This document shows, piece by piece, positions 12,648 through 24,769 of a stretch of DNA of 64,000 nt (position 1 is the stretch's first letter; each line of letters starts with the position of its first letter). The stretch is from Neopestalotiopsis rosae (taxonomy: Eukaryota; Ascomycota; Sordariomycetes; Amphisphaeriales; Sporocadaceae): contig JALGAS010000001.1 of NCBI GenBank assembly GCA_023078685.1, forward strand, positions 5,952,001 through 6,016,000. Reading direction: 5' to 3'. Position numbers and translations under genes: made by a program. A model generated the notes under the pieces. That model saw nothing but the letters and a program-made list of their open reading frames with translations, had not been told where the DNA came from and ran no database searches.

Positions 12648-14887
12648 TCAAGTGATGTTGACTTGGTCTGCTAGGCCGGCCCAAAAATCGATCTCGAAAT
12701 CCCACGGAGTAGTTCTCCCCAGTTGATCTGGCCAGGCGATTGAATTCTCGGATAAAGCAAGCTGGGCAGAGCAGGTGTCTTCCAAACTGCGTTCCATTAA
12801 AGAATGCAGCAACGACTGAATGGTCCGAGTTGCCTGTGTAAATAAGGCAAAGTTCGGGTCCCCTTCTTGTATCCATGCCCCATGTTCCACTTCCACGATG
12901 AGTACATTTAGATCTCGAATTACTTGCGAGTATAAGGAAGCAGTCATGTGAAATGCCTCATGCCTGGTGAGTAGTGCCGCTGAGCATATACCCGCCGCTG
13001 GTAGCCCATATAATGCAACCTAATTAGTGGTTAGAGCCGGTCATTGGTTGTAGGGTAGGGTTTATCAGTGCATACCTTCCAAGTCAAGGATGTCCCCGAG
13101 TTGACTACGGTATCACGTGCAACTATCACTTGAACAACAAGCGATAATATTTGAGCCGCAAGCTGCACAGTCGATCCTGTATAGTCGTACATTGTGGTCT
13201 GGCCAGCCAAATCAAGGAGCAATATGGTGTGCATATATGCAAGGCGCGTTGCAGCAAGAACATCTCGATTGAATGTATTGGGTTCCAATGCGCGGAGATT
13301 GCCCTCCAATCTCAAGTACGACGGGAGTTGAAACCATTGCTCCTCAATCCTTGAGCGAATAGTTCTATCATAGAGATCCATTTAGCATACCATAGAAAAG
13401 AAAGAGCGACCGGTAGAGGACTTACGATACATTTTCATCAGAATTGGGAGTACTCGAGCCATGAAAGATCTCGAGAATCTCCTCCTTTAATGCAGCGAAC
13501 AAGGCTCGACACCGAATTTCAGTATGGTGTGTAAATTGTCTCCCTAAATCAGTGACAGCTGACTGATCATTGCTATTGTATTCATGGTCTGATTGGGACA
13601 CTGTTGGTATGTAGGATGTGTCTGCAGGTATTTGAAAGTGACAATACCGTTTGCTGACACGAGGTGGCCGTCCTCGAAATATGGCTAACTCTTTGTCAAC
13701 GGAATAAACCCGGGCAAAGCACGACTTTCGGAGCTCCGCGATAAAGAATGGAACGGAATCCTCCTCGACTTTCTCGTGGAAACCTAGAGCGAATAGAGAG
13801 CTGGTCAGATCGCCAAATCGTCTCCAAGATCTATAACCTGGAAAAGTCAATTAGCTTGTCCATGCATTATGACTACGCATGTGATCACAAAGGGTTCGCC
13901 TACTTTGGTCTCCGTGAACATGAGTATGAACCATGAAATTTTCATATTGCAAAATGAATTGCACTTCATTTAAGCAGTCGAGAGCGAGACATATCTCGAG
14001 ACAGGAGTCGCATGCCTGCGTCAGAGTTTGGATGAGCGGCCTTCGCTGTCTTTCGCTAGAATATAGGTGAGGGAAGTACTGAGTATCCAAAACGGCCCGA
14101 CTAGCTGCCGCCAGAAATAGCCCTACAGTCTCCCACCGCAAGCGGTCGCCAATGATCTGCGCCACATACTCTGCGATGGAAGAATCCTTTGTAAGTAATA
14201 TAGGGCGGTGCGAGTTTTCAAGGAGAGCTTTGGCCTGCACGGAACGTGTTGCCAAGGAATAATCGGCTGAAGAGAATTCCAGCACTGTATCATTACAGGC
14301 TGCAACTAGAGGCTCAGCGATGCTCAGGTTCATACCTCTTTCCAGCCACAAACATACAAGTTGGTGCAAATCTGGAATCTTGAACGAATACAACAGGTTC
14401 GCGCAATGAGTCGCACGGCGCAGTAAGTTCTGGTCGTCCAACATGTGTGAATTTCCCCGCGCCGGCGTGGGAGGGCCACTCAAGTCGTCGGCTTGTGCAC
14501 TGGCTGCTGCAGGGGGCGCCGAAATTTGCGCCAGCATGCCGGAATGACTAAATCGCCCTAAAAACCCTGGGTTAGGATAATGCGTCGCCGTCGCTGGGCT
14601 CGATACTTGAGATTCTGGTAGTGCCAAGTATTGGTCGTCTGAACCCGTTGTTTGGGCGGTAATCTGAGACCTTTTGTGATCAAGTCAGCACATAGATGTG
14701 ACGTTGCTAATGCTTGACCTGACCTGGCGATGGATGCAGCCGACATTTTCCTCCTGAAGGGGTGCGCTCTGTATGTACACTGTTCGGCGTGACCGCGACG
14801 ATGACAACGCTGGCAGCTCGGTGGCTCGTGTCCGCATGACATTTTGGACCGCCGGCATGGTTCACCGGCGGCGAGACGGGTTTTCAT
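12648..14887 (-). CDS. Zn2Cys6-family transcription factor with a degenerate zinc cluster, 667 aa
   Basis: Minus-strand join of 14887..14724, 14670..13904, 13837..13426, 13364..13076 and 13019..12648; phases agree throughout. The N-terminus reads AAGEPCRRSKMSC and continues to SCQRCHRRGHAEQC, a Zn2Cys6 cluster with Cys at 11, 18, 25, 28 and 37. The position of the first ligand (residue 8) is Gly, codon GGT, one base from the Cys codon TGT. The rest resembles the fungal-specific transcription-factor middle region (helical, with SERQRRPLIQTLTQACDSC and the later ENSIAWPDQLG). Fungal regulators of this class act in the nucleus on genes that are often nearby; candidates here are the aminotransferase and transporters to the right, but nothing in the sequence proves it. 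The first intron has a rare donor, GTCAGG. Confidence 0.8.
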
Positions 14888-15407
14888 GATAATGGTCGCT
14901 CATGGGACAAGCTTTCAGATGACCGGTAACATGTATTCAATCAATTACAATGTATGTTCCGGGGGTTGTTGTCAAGGAGATGGGCAATCCGGTGGTCGGG
15001 TTGAGCACAAGTTTCGGCGTTGGCAGCAGCATTTCCTGGGACGCAGCTGCAACGAAGCACCGTAGCTGCCTTACTGGGTCGGAGCGGACAATCCCAGAAC
15101 CTTGAAAATGCCCTAGCACCACTCAGACAAAGACTCAACAGCGCCCACCGACCTGAATGTACCTACCTAAGCTAATCACTTTTAGCGCTATGCCACCCGA
15201 GAATTCAAAACATGGAACTTTCAAATAAATGCCCATTTCCTTTCCGGCGAAATGAGTCTGTCGAATCGCTGAATCGCTAATCTGGCATATTTGGAAGACA
15301 AGTCTCTCCCACCACGGATCATCAATTTATTAGTATAAGAACTCTGCATGTTTTGTCCCAATCACTGCAGGTAAGTAAATACACCGTTTTCAATGACAAA
15401 CTCTTCT
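14888..15407. other. Spacer between regulator and aminotransferase; no gene seen
   Basis: 520 bp holding the promoter side of the minus-strand regulator and the 3' flank of the aminotransferase. No convincing open frame or motif. Confidence 0.45.
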
Positions 15408-16672
15408 TTAAGTCCGTTCGACGTGCTCTGCCACCACAACTCCCCATTCATGTTCCACATTCCCGTACATAATATCTACGAGCCAATCTCTGATTTGATT
15501 CGTAAATTTACCCCCTTCACGAGCTTTGATAGGCACATCAATAATTTTCCCGCGATGCACAATCTGGCTAATTGCACCAATGGCGTACTGCTACTGATCA
15601 GTCATTGTTTAGCGCTTAACAAGGAGGTTCTTACCGCTGTCCCGCACGAGAAGATCTCCAGGAGGCGACCCTGCTCACTTGCCTCGATCAGTTCGTGAAT
15701 GTTGAACTTCGCTCAGTCACCGTCAATTCATCAGTCAATCTCTGTCGAGCCAGATCGAGACAGCTCTGTCGGGTCACGCCGTTGATTTTGTCGTCCAGTG
15801 GTGCTGTGATAAGTTCAGTCTTCCCATCTTGTCTCTTCCACACCACGAAGAAGTTGCTGCCACCCGCCTCGGTGCAATCACCCCAAGGCCCATACAGCCA
15901 AAGGACTTGATGAAAACCCCGGCTTTGCGCTGCATCTAGAGCCTTTACTGACGGTCCATAGTTTGCGCCAGCCTTGGCGTCGCCGAATCCCCCAGCCCAT
16001 GCCCGAACCATGTCGTCGGGTGAAGTCTCGAGGCGCATACCTCCTGGTATGTTATCGAGTCGTCCCATAAACGACATGATGATATAGAGCACTGCTCTCT
16101 TGGGAGTTTGTACTCCCAGTTGAGGTTGCGTACCGATCATTGTGGGGCGAAGGTACAGAAAACTACCGGGCCGAGACTTTGGAAGCCATCTAGGACCATC
16201 GATAGCAACAAGCTCCTGGATCAATTGGAGAAGCTCAGCAGGCTCGACACTGGGCAACGAGATGCGCTCAGTGGACAATTGAAAGCGGGAAGCATTTCGT
16301 TCAGGCCGAAATAAGCGAAGCCGCCCGTCGTGACCACGATATACCTTCATTCCTTCAAAGCACTGAAACGCATAGTGCAGACAGGATGAAGTGGGCAAAA
16401 GACTGAGCGGCCCGTAAGGCTTCAGTTGTGGACGAGACCATCCATTTGCCTTGGTCCATTCAGCGATTATCATATGATCAGTACAAACAGAGTCATCACC
16501 CAAGTTGGCAATGATCTCATCTGGTACGCATCGTGGCTCCGATACGAAGTTGTACATGATATCGGATGCTTTTAGTTGATGTTGCCTACATAGAGTCAGT
16601 ATCATCATAATCCATGGCTCGTGATACTTACACTGGACAACAGCTGCCCATGTTCGATCGAATAGTAGACAT
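15408..16672 (-). pseudogene. Branched-chain amino-acid aminotransferase with a one-base frameshift
   Basis: Minus-strand exons 16672..16632, 16585..15635 and 15587..15408. The protein is a class IV PLP aminotransferase (BCAT): TDHMIIAEW near the start, CFEGMKVYRG, FLYLRPTMIGTQ, the Schiff-base lysine in FGDAKAGANYGPSV (about residue 218) and WLYGPWGDCTEAGGSNFF. Near 15706-15712 the frame shifts by one base: after LTDELTVTER the original frame soon stops (TGA at 15690-15688), while the neighbouring frame continues FNIHELIEASEQGRLLEIF and CGTA, exactly the family's next block, then splices to a good last exon ending EHVERT. The second exon is one base short of the length that would keep phase. 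Intact, the enzyme would interconvert Leu/Ile/Val and their 2-oxo acids. This is either a true null allele or a sequencing error; everything else looks undamaged. Confidence 0.8.
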
Positions 16673-17600
16673 TATTTCGCGAGATGTTTCTATTCTCTGA
16701 TAATTCGAACCCCCATACTTCGGTTTGTGGTAGTTATTCATGATGATCTCAGCTATATACCTTTTGCATATGCACTTCCAAGGTTACTACAGAGTGTCCC
16801 TAGGCGCCTGGCTAGCCAATGGCTGTCCGGGTACGACTTGGAACTAGAGAGATCCCCACATCAGTCCGATCCAGTCAAATCTTCACTAAAAATCTTGACA
16901 GTTCCTCAATTCTCGCCGATTACTCCGATCAGGACTCCGTCGTACTAATTGGCTTTACCGGCCCCTGAACCCAGTCAAGTGTGGTCTCAGCCGAATCATT
17001 ATGCCCTGTACACAAGCAGGTCCTCGCAATTGTTCTTTCTCGCATTCAAATGATAGGCACTGCCCTTGTTACTCCGGAAGCTCATTGGAACCAATAACTT
17101 CCAGCGTTGTTCGATCCACCTTGGCCACCACCACTCCTCCTGGCCTCAGTCAGCGCCGAATCCGGGTCAGAATACTGCGCGTAGAGTGTCATAGTCATGA
17201 TCGGACAGCGCTTGCGAATGGTTCATATTACGATGCCGGATTGTGTCATGAATTCCAACGGATTAGCAATCCAGTCCGTCTATAGTAGAACCAACACACT
17301 CCGGAGCGAAATGCTCATTCCGAACTCAAATAGACAGAAAGAGTGCATTGCATGGACTGTTAAAAGTGATCCTCTTTACTCCGATGCGCCCAACTCCAGC
17401 CTTGAGTATCTGGACTTGGTAGGCAACTTTGCCCATATAAGGTGCATTCTTGAGACTTCGAGCTGCAAGCGATATGATTCTTGTAAAAATGAAATGCATA
17501 GAAAACACGAAACGACGCTATGCCACCAATCATCGCTAGAGCCTCGCAGGCGCACTTGATATGCGTCCCCTTCTCAAAAGTGAGAGAGGCTTCCGCAAAG
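16673..17600. other. Spacer without a recognised gene
   Basis: About 0.9 kb between the divergent aminotransferase and MFS pseudogene. It should include the aminotransferase promoter and perhaps the lost 5' end of the transporter. Short frames on the plus strand (for example 17001-17285 and 17197-17559) show no motif. Confidence 0.4.
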
Positions 17601-19155
17601 ACTCCAGATCCTGACACTGACTTTCCCAGAAAAAAAAGCTGTTTATTGTTCTCTGTGGCATTATCTGCATGTGGAACAGCAATCTCGGCTCTTCGATTAC
17701 CTCGGGATGCGTTGACGAGATCGCCAAGCAATTCTGAGTTCAAAATAATACTTACCTCGTTTTGTTAAACTCAATTTACTTGCTGGGCTACACATTTGGT
17801 CCTACAGTCTTTGGACCCTTGAGCGAATACTCGGGTCGCAGACCGGTGTTGATCGCAACCTTTATCAGCTACATCCTCTTCACGGCAGCGTCTGCGCTGA
17901 GCCCCAACTACACCAGTCTGCTCATTTTTCGCTTGCTCTCTGGCGTAGCTGGCTCAGCTCCCAATGCTGTTGTTGGTGCCATGTATGCCGATGTCTATCA
18001 AGACTCAGCGCATCGGGGAACGGCAATGGCACTTTTCATCGCCGCCGGTTGCGCGGCGCCGTCTTGCGGGCCGATCGTCTCTGGATTTGCAGGCACGGTT
18101 TCTTGGAACCTCTCTTTCTGGATCGCGGCAGGACTGGGAGCGGTGGGCCTTCCTTGCGTTTTTTGCTTACCGGAAACATATAGTCCCGTGTTGCAGAGCA
18201 GAAGTCTGAAGATCCAAGAGGCATCGCCAATCTCTGGCGATGTACAAGATCTGCACAGTCCCATATCTACTGCCAGCTCTACAAGTCTTTTACTGGTCTT
18301 CAAAAGAGCACTCCTCATGGTTTCAAGTGAGCCATTGGTATTCTTCGCATCCATCTACCTCGCCTTGGTGTACTCCATCCTCTATCTGTTCCTGCAGGCA
18401 TATCCAATTATTTTCAAGGGTAAGTTACTTTAGAGAACCTCTGAAAGATGGAGTTGTTGACTGGGGTAGGCGGCTATGAATTCTCTTCTAGCACTACAGG
18501 CTTGACCTTTTTGCCAGGTGCGTGAACTCGTCTTATCAAATCCTGGTTACTCATTGACTGATAGCGTAACAGTCTTTGTTGGATGTCTTCTAGGTCTTGT
18601 CGTTCATTTCAAGTTCAGTGCAGTGTTCACCAAGGCCCATGAGCGCGGCGCTCAGTGGACGACCAAAACTGAATATCATCGGCTTCCTCTAGCGTGTATC
18701 GGTGGCCCTGCGTATGGGTTATCTTTCTCTCTTTTTCGTAAGCACACGTGCCGGGTTGAGCTAATATTGACAGCAGGATTGCCCTATCACTGTTCTGGCT
18801 CGGGTGGACCTCGTATCCATCAATATCCTCAATAGTGCCAGCAATGTCTGGATTGCTTTTCGGCTTGGGCTATCTCCTGGTTTTCATCGCCGTGATCAAC
18901 TACCTTGCAGATGCATACAAGCAGTCATCCGCGCCGGCGCTAGCTGCAGCAAGCACAACAAGATCGCTTTTTGCAACGTGTCTGCCACTAGCTGCCAAAC
19001 CAATGTACACGACTCTTGGAGTACAATGGGCTTGCTCGCTCTTGGGGTCGTTGGCTCTTATTATGAGCGTGATTCCATTTGCTTTCATTCGTTGGGGACA
19101 GGTAGTTCGGCGGAGAAGTCCCTTTTGCCACGAAATAAACCACATACAGGCTTGA
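17601..19155 (+). pseudogene. MFS drug/polyamine-type transporter, disrupted at the N-terminus
   Basis: Coding parts can be read at about 17632..18419, 18470..18517, 18573..18711 and 18777..19155, with in-phase GT/AG introns. They contain the family signatures YTFGPTVFGPLSEYSGRRP (the DHA1 loop 2-3 motif) and RLLSGVAGSAPNAVVG, a long central loop, LACIGGPA joined to LFWLGWTSYPS, and a closing ALGVQWACSLLG-like segment (here TLGVQWACSLLG). Two faults are visible. There is an in-frame TGA at 17735-17737, between CVDEIAKQF and VQNNTYLVLLNS, in the middle of conserved sequence. A run of eight A at 17630-17637 puts the upstream DPDTDFPRKK out of phase with LFIVLCG. No credible start codon is found. 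The 3' two thirds are clean, so the loss looks recent. Substrate unknown. Confidence 0.72.
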
Positions 19156-19570
19156 GACATGTCAAAAGCAGAGAAAAGATAACACATTATTGATGGAAGT
19201 GCATTTCATGCAGCTGGTGCCACCTTGGACGACTACATAGAAATGTGAGCATGTGAGGTCTCCAAATGAGGCTATTCTGTTTTCTCGTAGTGCATTCCGG
19301 ATTGTTTGAAAAATACATGAGTCAGAAGCACAAATAGGAATCCCAGTTGTTCAATAACGCTTCCGCCTATTCCACTCGACCCAGGCCTCGTCTTTTCGGA
19401 GAATGCCATCCAACTCGCCGAATAAGCCCCACTTCACTCCGGTACGCACCAGAGGGGTTTTAGCGGAACGCCAGGCCAGGGCAACTATAATCTGCAAGGA
19501 CGTGCCGGAGCAGATTATTCCTTTCTTGCTCATTCATATTGTCGCTCACAAAGACTCGCGAAAACACAAC
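19156..19570. other. Spacer; presumed promoter of the next transporter
   Basis: 415 bp with no open frame of note; it precedes the start codon at 19571. Confidence 0.4.
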
Positions 19571-20957
19571 ATGAATGATAGCGATGGAGGCCCTCATCAG
19601 GATCACGAATTACAGGCACAGCATGGACCCAACGCAGACGACCAGCACGGCCGCGGACGAGGCGCTACGCAGGAACTAAAGCCCGCGGACCGAGGACGGG
19701 ATGCCTGGGTTATTCTGATTGCTGGCTTCATTCTTGAGGCTTTATTCTGGGGTATGTCGCATTCAAAAAATCCGACAAATGTTCCTGCTAACCATTGTAG
19801 GGTTCCCAATGTGTTTCGGTGTATTCCAAGATTATTATTCGAAAGTGCCCGCCTTTCAACGGGATAGCGCCAACATCCCTCTCATTGGCACCATAGCACA
19901 AAGTCTCTACTACCTCGGCGCTCCCATGTCCGCGCTCGTCACGAAACGATATCCCAAATACCAGAGACAACAAATATGGCTCGGCTGGCCCATGTGCATT
20001 CTTGGTCTTCTCGGTGCATCTTTCACAACGTCGGTCATTGGCCTGATCATGACACAAGGCTTGCTTTACGGGCTGGGATTCGTCACCTTGACATATCCCA
20101 TCATTAGCATGATCAACGAATGGTGGATTGTGCGAAAGGGCATGGCGTTTGGGCTCATTTCCGCCTCTTCGGGAGCGACGGGTGCCGTCATGCCATTCAT
20201 CATCGAGGCCCTGTTGGCAAGGTATGGATATCAGATTACGCTGCGGGCTTGTGCCGTTGCCATGATTATCTTGTCGGGGCCACTTATTCCACTCTTCAAG
20301 TCCCGGTTGCCCGTCACAGATAGTGTCAACCTTGCCAGGACGGACTGGTCCTTTCTCCAAAAGCCATTATTTTGGGTATACAGCGTCGCCATCTTGAGCC
20401 AAGGCATGGGTTTCTTCTATCCTATTGTCTTTCTCCCCTCATTTGCCACTTCGGTCGGGCTCTCGTCTTTGAGCGGCGCCATTCTTCTCGCCATCATGTC
20501 AATCGCCCAAGTCTTTGGTCAATGTGTTTTGGGGTATCTATCAGACAACAAGCTGCCGGTAAATGTCCTTGCGGTCGGCTGTTGCGTCATCAGCGCAGTC
20601 GGCGCGTTCACGCTCTGGGGCCTGGCTCACTACATGGCGCTCCTAGCTATCTTCAGCTTGGTACATGGCTTCTTTGCCTTTGGGTTTGGCACATTGCGCG
20701 TGGCCATGGGCAGGAACGTTAGCGACGATGCATCTACAGTCTTTGCAACATATGCCATATTTGTCTTCTTGCAAGGAATAGGCAATATCCTGGTCAGCCC
20801 TATCAGTGCGGCATTAATGACGCCAGAGAGCGATGCGAGCCAATATGGAGCAGGTTCTTACTCAAAGGTGGTACTTCTCACTGGATCAACGTCGCTCTTC
20901 GCGGCGATCACGATACTTGCCTGGTTTCTGGCTGGTGCTGGAATTCGGAAACTCTGA
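19571..20957 (+). CDS. MFS transporter, monocarboxylate-permease type, 445 aa
   Basis: Join of 19571..19751 and 19801..20957; the 49 bp intron has donor GTATGT and acceptor TGTAG and keeps phase. The hydrophilic N-terminus of about 48 residues is rich in His/Asp/Gln, followed by about 12 hydrophobic segments beginning WVILIAGFILEALFWGFPM. Features of fungal SLC16/Mch-like permeases are visible: FGVFQDYYSKVPAF in the first outer loop, the cytoplasmic loop EWWIVRKGMAFGLI and FGQCVLGYLSDNKLP in the second half. The family moves monocarboxylates or other small acids across the plasma membrane; the substrate here is not known. It lies close behind the broken DHA1 transporter but belongs to a different MFS subfamily, so it is not a duplicate of it. 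Confidence 0.87.
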
Positions 20958-21641
20958 GAACTTTCTTCAGCTGATGCGCATTATCGGATACCAACAATAA
21001 TACTCGTTTTAGTCGTCACAAATGTGTTTCACCCTCTATCGATGCTGAAAGTTTGGTTGCAGGCCATAAATTATCGCTTATGTCAATAAGGCGCACTTTG
21101 GTGCGTTCGCTTCAGTGCTACAGGAGGCTTCACGTCGTGGTTGTGCCAATCAGTGCTTATCCACAGTTGGATGAGAAACTATTCTGCAAATAAAACCATG
21201 ATTGTGGCCTGTTTCAGTTCAAAACGGGAGACCAAGCATTCCCGATCGATTCCAAAAGGTGGCAGTATTTCAGTAGAAAATACAAAAAGGCATTTTAAAC
21301 ACAGCAGTCGGGCAATGGTAACCACTGAGGTCACTCACAAGGTGCAAAGGCCCCAATCGGCTTTGGATACATTGTCTTAAGTCCCTGCTTACCTAAAATG
21401 TGTTTTGGGTGCTTAGTGGTGCCGTTGTTACACAAGCCTCAGCCCGTAAGGATTTAGTCGACTCGCGCCTTATCTCCGCTCCTTGAGTGCACGCGCCCAA
21501 GTCGGGTTTACACATCCCTTTGAACGTAAATGCGAGCCTCGTATAGGATAAAAAACAAGATGTCGCTCCTTTATTTTGGGTTTTATCATCATCAATTCGT
21601 ATTCGCTCAAATAACAAATCCCTCAAAAAATATTCTTTGAA
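20958..21641. other. Spacer before the aldo-keto reductase; no gene seen
   Basis: About 0.7 kb. The right part should contain the promoter of the reductase that starts at 21642. No motif I can defend. Confidence 0.4.
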
Positions 21642-22742
21642 ATGTCTCACTTAACTCCCCCAAAGACTATCGCTGGAAAGTCCGTTGGCCCCGTTGGCTA
21701 CGGCATGATGCGTTCGTCCACAGCAACTCACACGTCGCGTTGATTTTGCTAATTTGTGGTGACCAGTTCTGACCCTTTTCGGTGAGATCCCACACGAAGA
21801 GTGCGTCAAGCCGATGAAGGCAGCATTGGAAAACGGTGCGAACTTCTGGAATGCTGTGAGGAGCCATGGAAGATTGACTTGCACATACGCCGAGGACTAA
21901 CACTTTGTAAGGGCACATTGTACGGGACACCAAACGCCAATTCATTGCACCTTTTGAAGTACTACTTCACACGATACCCAGAAGATGCCTCTCGCGTTGT
22001 TCTCAGCGTCAAGGGCGCTTATGATGGGGCCACCAATGCGCCCGCCACTAGTCCGGAGCAGATTCGGGCTTCTGTAGAGGAGTGCCTGGCTATCCTCGAT
22101 GGCACAAAGTCGATTGACCTTTTCGAGCCCGCTCGTATCGATCCCAAGATCTCCATCGAGTCAAACGTCGAGACCCTGGTGGAGCTGATCCAGGAGGGCA
22201 AGATTGGTTCCTACGGCCTCAGCGAGGTCAATGCGCAGACCATCCGCCGCGCCCATGCGGTGCATCCGCCCGCCGCAGTCGAGGTCGAGTTCAGCATGTT
22301 CTCACGTCACGCCCTCGAAAAGGGAGGAATCTATGACACCTGCCGCGAGCTCGCCATCCCGCTGGTGGGTTACAGCCCGCTGGACCGCGGCTGGCTGACG
22401 GGCCAGTTCAAAACGCTTGATGACATTCCAGAAAACGATTTTCGCCGTTTCTACCCGCGGTTCCAGCCCGGCAACTTTGAGAAGAATGTAAAATTGGCCG
22501 AGGTTGTTGAGCAGGTCGCCAAGAAGAAGGGCTGCACCAGTGCTCAGGTCGCCATTGCCTGGGTACAGCAGCAGGGTGTTTTGCCTATTCCTGGCTCCAG
22601 CAAGGTTTCACGCGTCTTGGAGAACACGACAAGTGTCAAGCTTAGCGAGGTTGAAGCGGCCGAGTTACAACAGGCTCTTGATGCAACAAAGATCGAGGGC
22701 GATCGATACCCTGAGGTGTTCCATGAGTATTTGAATCAGTAA
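21642..22742 (+). CDS. Aldo-keto reductase, pyridoxal-reductase (AKR8) type, 329 aa
   Basis: Join of 21642..21711, 21767..21855 and 21912..22742. It begins MSHLTPPKTIAGKSVGPVGY, the usual opening of fungal pyridoxal reductase relatives. Splicing joins ENGANFWNA to GTLYGTPNANSLHLL, restoring the AKR block with the catalytic Tyr (in LYG). The catalytic Lys follows in VVLSVKGAY. IDLFEPARID, EGKIGSYGLSEVNA and the NADPH-site IPGSSKVSRVLEN also fit. The family reduces pyridoxal to pyridoxine, or other aldehydes, with NADPH in the cytosol; the substrate here is inferred only from family. The first intron has an unusual donor, GTTCGT, although phase and homology both require a junction there. It is convergent with the sugar permease at 23033. 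Confidence 0.87.
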
Positions 22743-23032
22743 AAGCTACAGCGGTTTATCGCCACTAGCCTTTTCTTATTGTATTATGAACTTCTAATCA
22801 TCTCCACCGACAGGTATGGAACCCAGGAATTTTACTTTAGCTATCAAGATACACTCTGACTATTTGTTCACCGTGGCCATGTTCTACGGATTTTACTAGA
22901 GTTTGGCCGGAACCTTCAGCCAGGGCTTCATGTATGCTCATTTGTACGTCGCACATTGTTTATAATTGAATAATCATCGGGAGATACACCTTGTATCGAC
23001 AGATTCCTATCACTGGGCTGACTATCATCATG

Positions 23033-24769
23033 CTAAAACATCTGAGCTCCAGTCTTCGCACCGTCCGTTGGCTCGGCCTCAGGGCTTGCCACTTGAGTGT
23101 ATCTGAACTTGCGTGCAGGGACTTTGTCCTCAAACAAGACATCCAATTCCGCGAAAGTTCTCCCCATGGTTTCGGGCACATCCAGCCACGTTACCGTAAA
23201 GGCGATGGTCGACAATCCGGCGAAGAAGAAGCCGATCTTCCCACCCCAGTTGGCTTGGTCTACATTGTACAGGTACGGAGTGAAGAAGCTGAAAACCCAA
23301 GCACCAAGACACTGCACTGTCAAGCCGATACCTTGACTCTTGGAGCGGAGGCGTACAGTCGAGATCTCCGAGCTGATGACAGGTACTGCACTGGCAACGC
23401 CCAGGCTGTTAAAGAAGCCAAAAAGCAAAAGTGCAATGCCCACATACCTGAGCCAACATATTAGCTTAGAAATATAACGAATACCACTTGGAAATTACTG
23501 ACCATTTCGCGGCGGGAGTGGAAGAGCACCCTGCAATACCCATAGATACCCAAGCGAGGAAGTCGAGGCCAATGCTGATCAAGGTCATAGTGCGACGGCC
23601 AAATCTCGATACGGTATACCAAGATGCCATGTTCGCTACAACGTTCGATGCGATGCCGATCAGGTTGACCATGAGGGAGTCGTGACTGTTCATACCTGCC
23701 ATGGTCAAGAAGTATGCCCCATTGGATACGATGGCGATGCCAACAAATTGTTGGATGAGGTTCAGTGTAATGATGATGCGCGTTCGTCTGAGGTTAGTTC
23801 CCTGGAAGTTCTCCCTGTATGTGGGCTTGCCCGACTCCCTCGCCTCCAGGAACTGCTCATGCAGCAAAGTTGCTCTCATGCCATGAAGCACCGCTTGAGA
23901 ATCGGGATATCCAAGACGCTTGATGGTTTTCTCAGCTTCAACTTCTCGTTCTCTTGCCAGGAGCCAGACAGGGCTTTCGGGAACCGTGATAGCGGCGATG
24001 ATGGACAGGCCAGCAAACGCCCATTGCGTGGCAAACGGTACCTGGTAGGCGCTCATGTTTTGATTCGCCGCTTGCGTGAAGACAATGGCCGTGGCCAGGA
24101 GATGGCCAAGTGACTGCAAAACATGTGAGCACTTTTTCCGTGGGACGTTTTCGCGTATCATAGTACTTACAACATTGAAAGCGTAAAAGCCAAGAACAAT
24201 ACCGCGCACATTGGGTGGTGCGATCTCGGAGATATAAGTCTGGCAAGCAGACAAGAGCATGCCGCATGCCACGCCAATAATCATCTTTGCGAACAGGAAG
24301 GCGATTCGTCGATTTTCCACATCCTCTGGGTAGGCAGAGCAGTAGGACATGGCAGTCCCGGCGGCGCCAAGTATACCACCAAGGAGGAAGGCCGGGCGCC
24401 GGCCGAAGCGGTCTTGGAACCATCCAGCAGCCACGGATCCGAAACTCACACCGAGCTGTACCAGACCAGACCAAAGGCCAACCCACAGGGCGGGAAGCAC
24501 CAAGCCGTTCGAAGTAACCTGCCCATAGTCATGTCTATTTTAGAATCTGTATTAGCTCCAATCTAGAGATACCAGTCGTTGTCATCGACAATCACTCACT
24601 TGAACTTGGGCAATGCGGTAATAGCGCCGACAATGACTAGGTTGTACCCAAACATCAGCGGACCAATGTTGACGATGATGGAGTACAAAATGATCTGGAT
24701 ACTCCAGCGGTGAGCAGGGGCCGGTGCCCGCGCCGACTCGGCGTGCTGTACCTCGATTATCGAACCCAT
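23033..24769 (-). CDS. MFS sugar transporter, alpha-glucoside/maltose permease-like, 519 aa
   Basis: Minus-strand join of 24769..24600, 24534..24171, 24113..23503 and 23447..23033. The intron at 24170-24114 is 57 bp with no stop, so an unspliced reading also stays open; splicing is preferred because it joins FYAFNV to SLGHLLATAI cleanly. Sugar-porter signatures are present: DRFGRRPAFLLGG, PESPVWLLARERE, SRFGRRTMTLI and the final PETMGRTFAELD, followed by LFEDKVPARKF, which is typical of fungal alpha-glucoside:H+ symporter relatives. About 12 membrane segments are expected at the plasma membrane. It lies 620 bp downstream of the GH2 beta-glucuronidase on the same strand, suggesting joint use of a glycoside or glucuronide. 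The ATG at 24769 is chosen as the first Met of a normal-length N-terminus. Confidence 0.88.
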
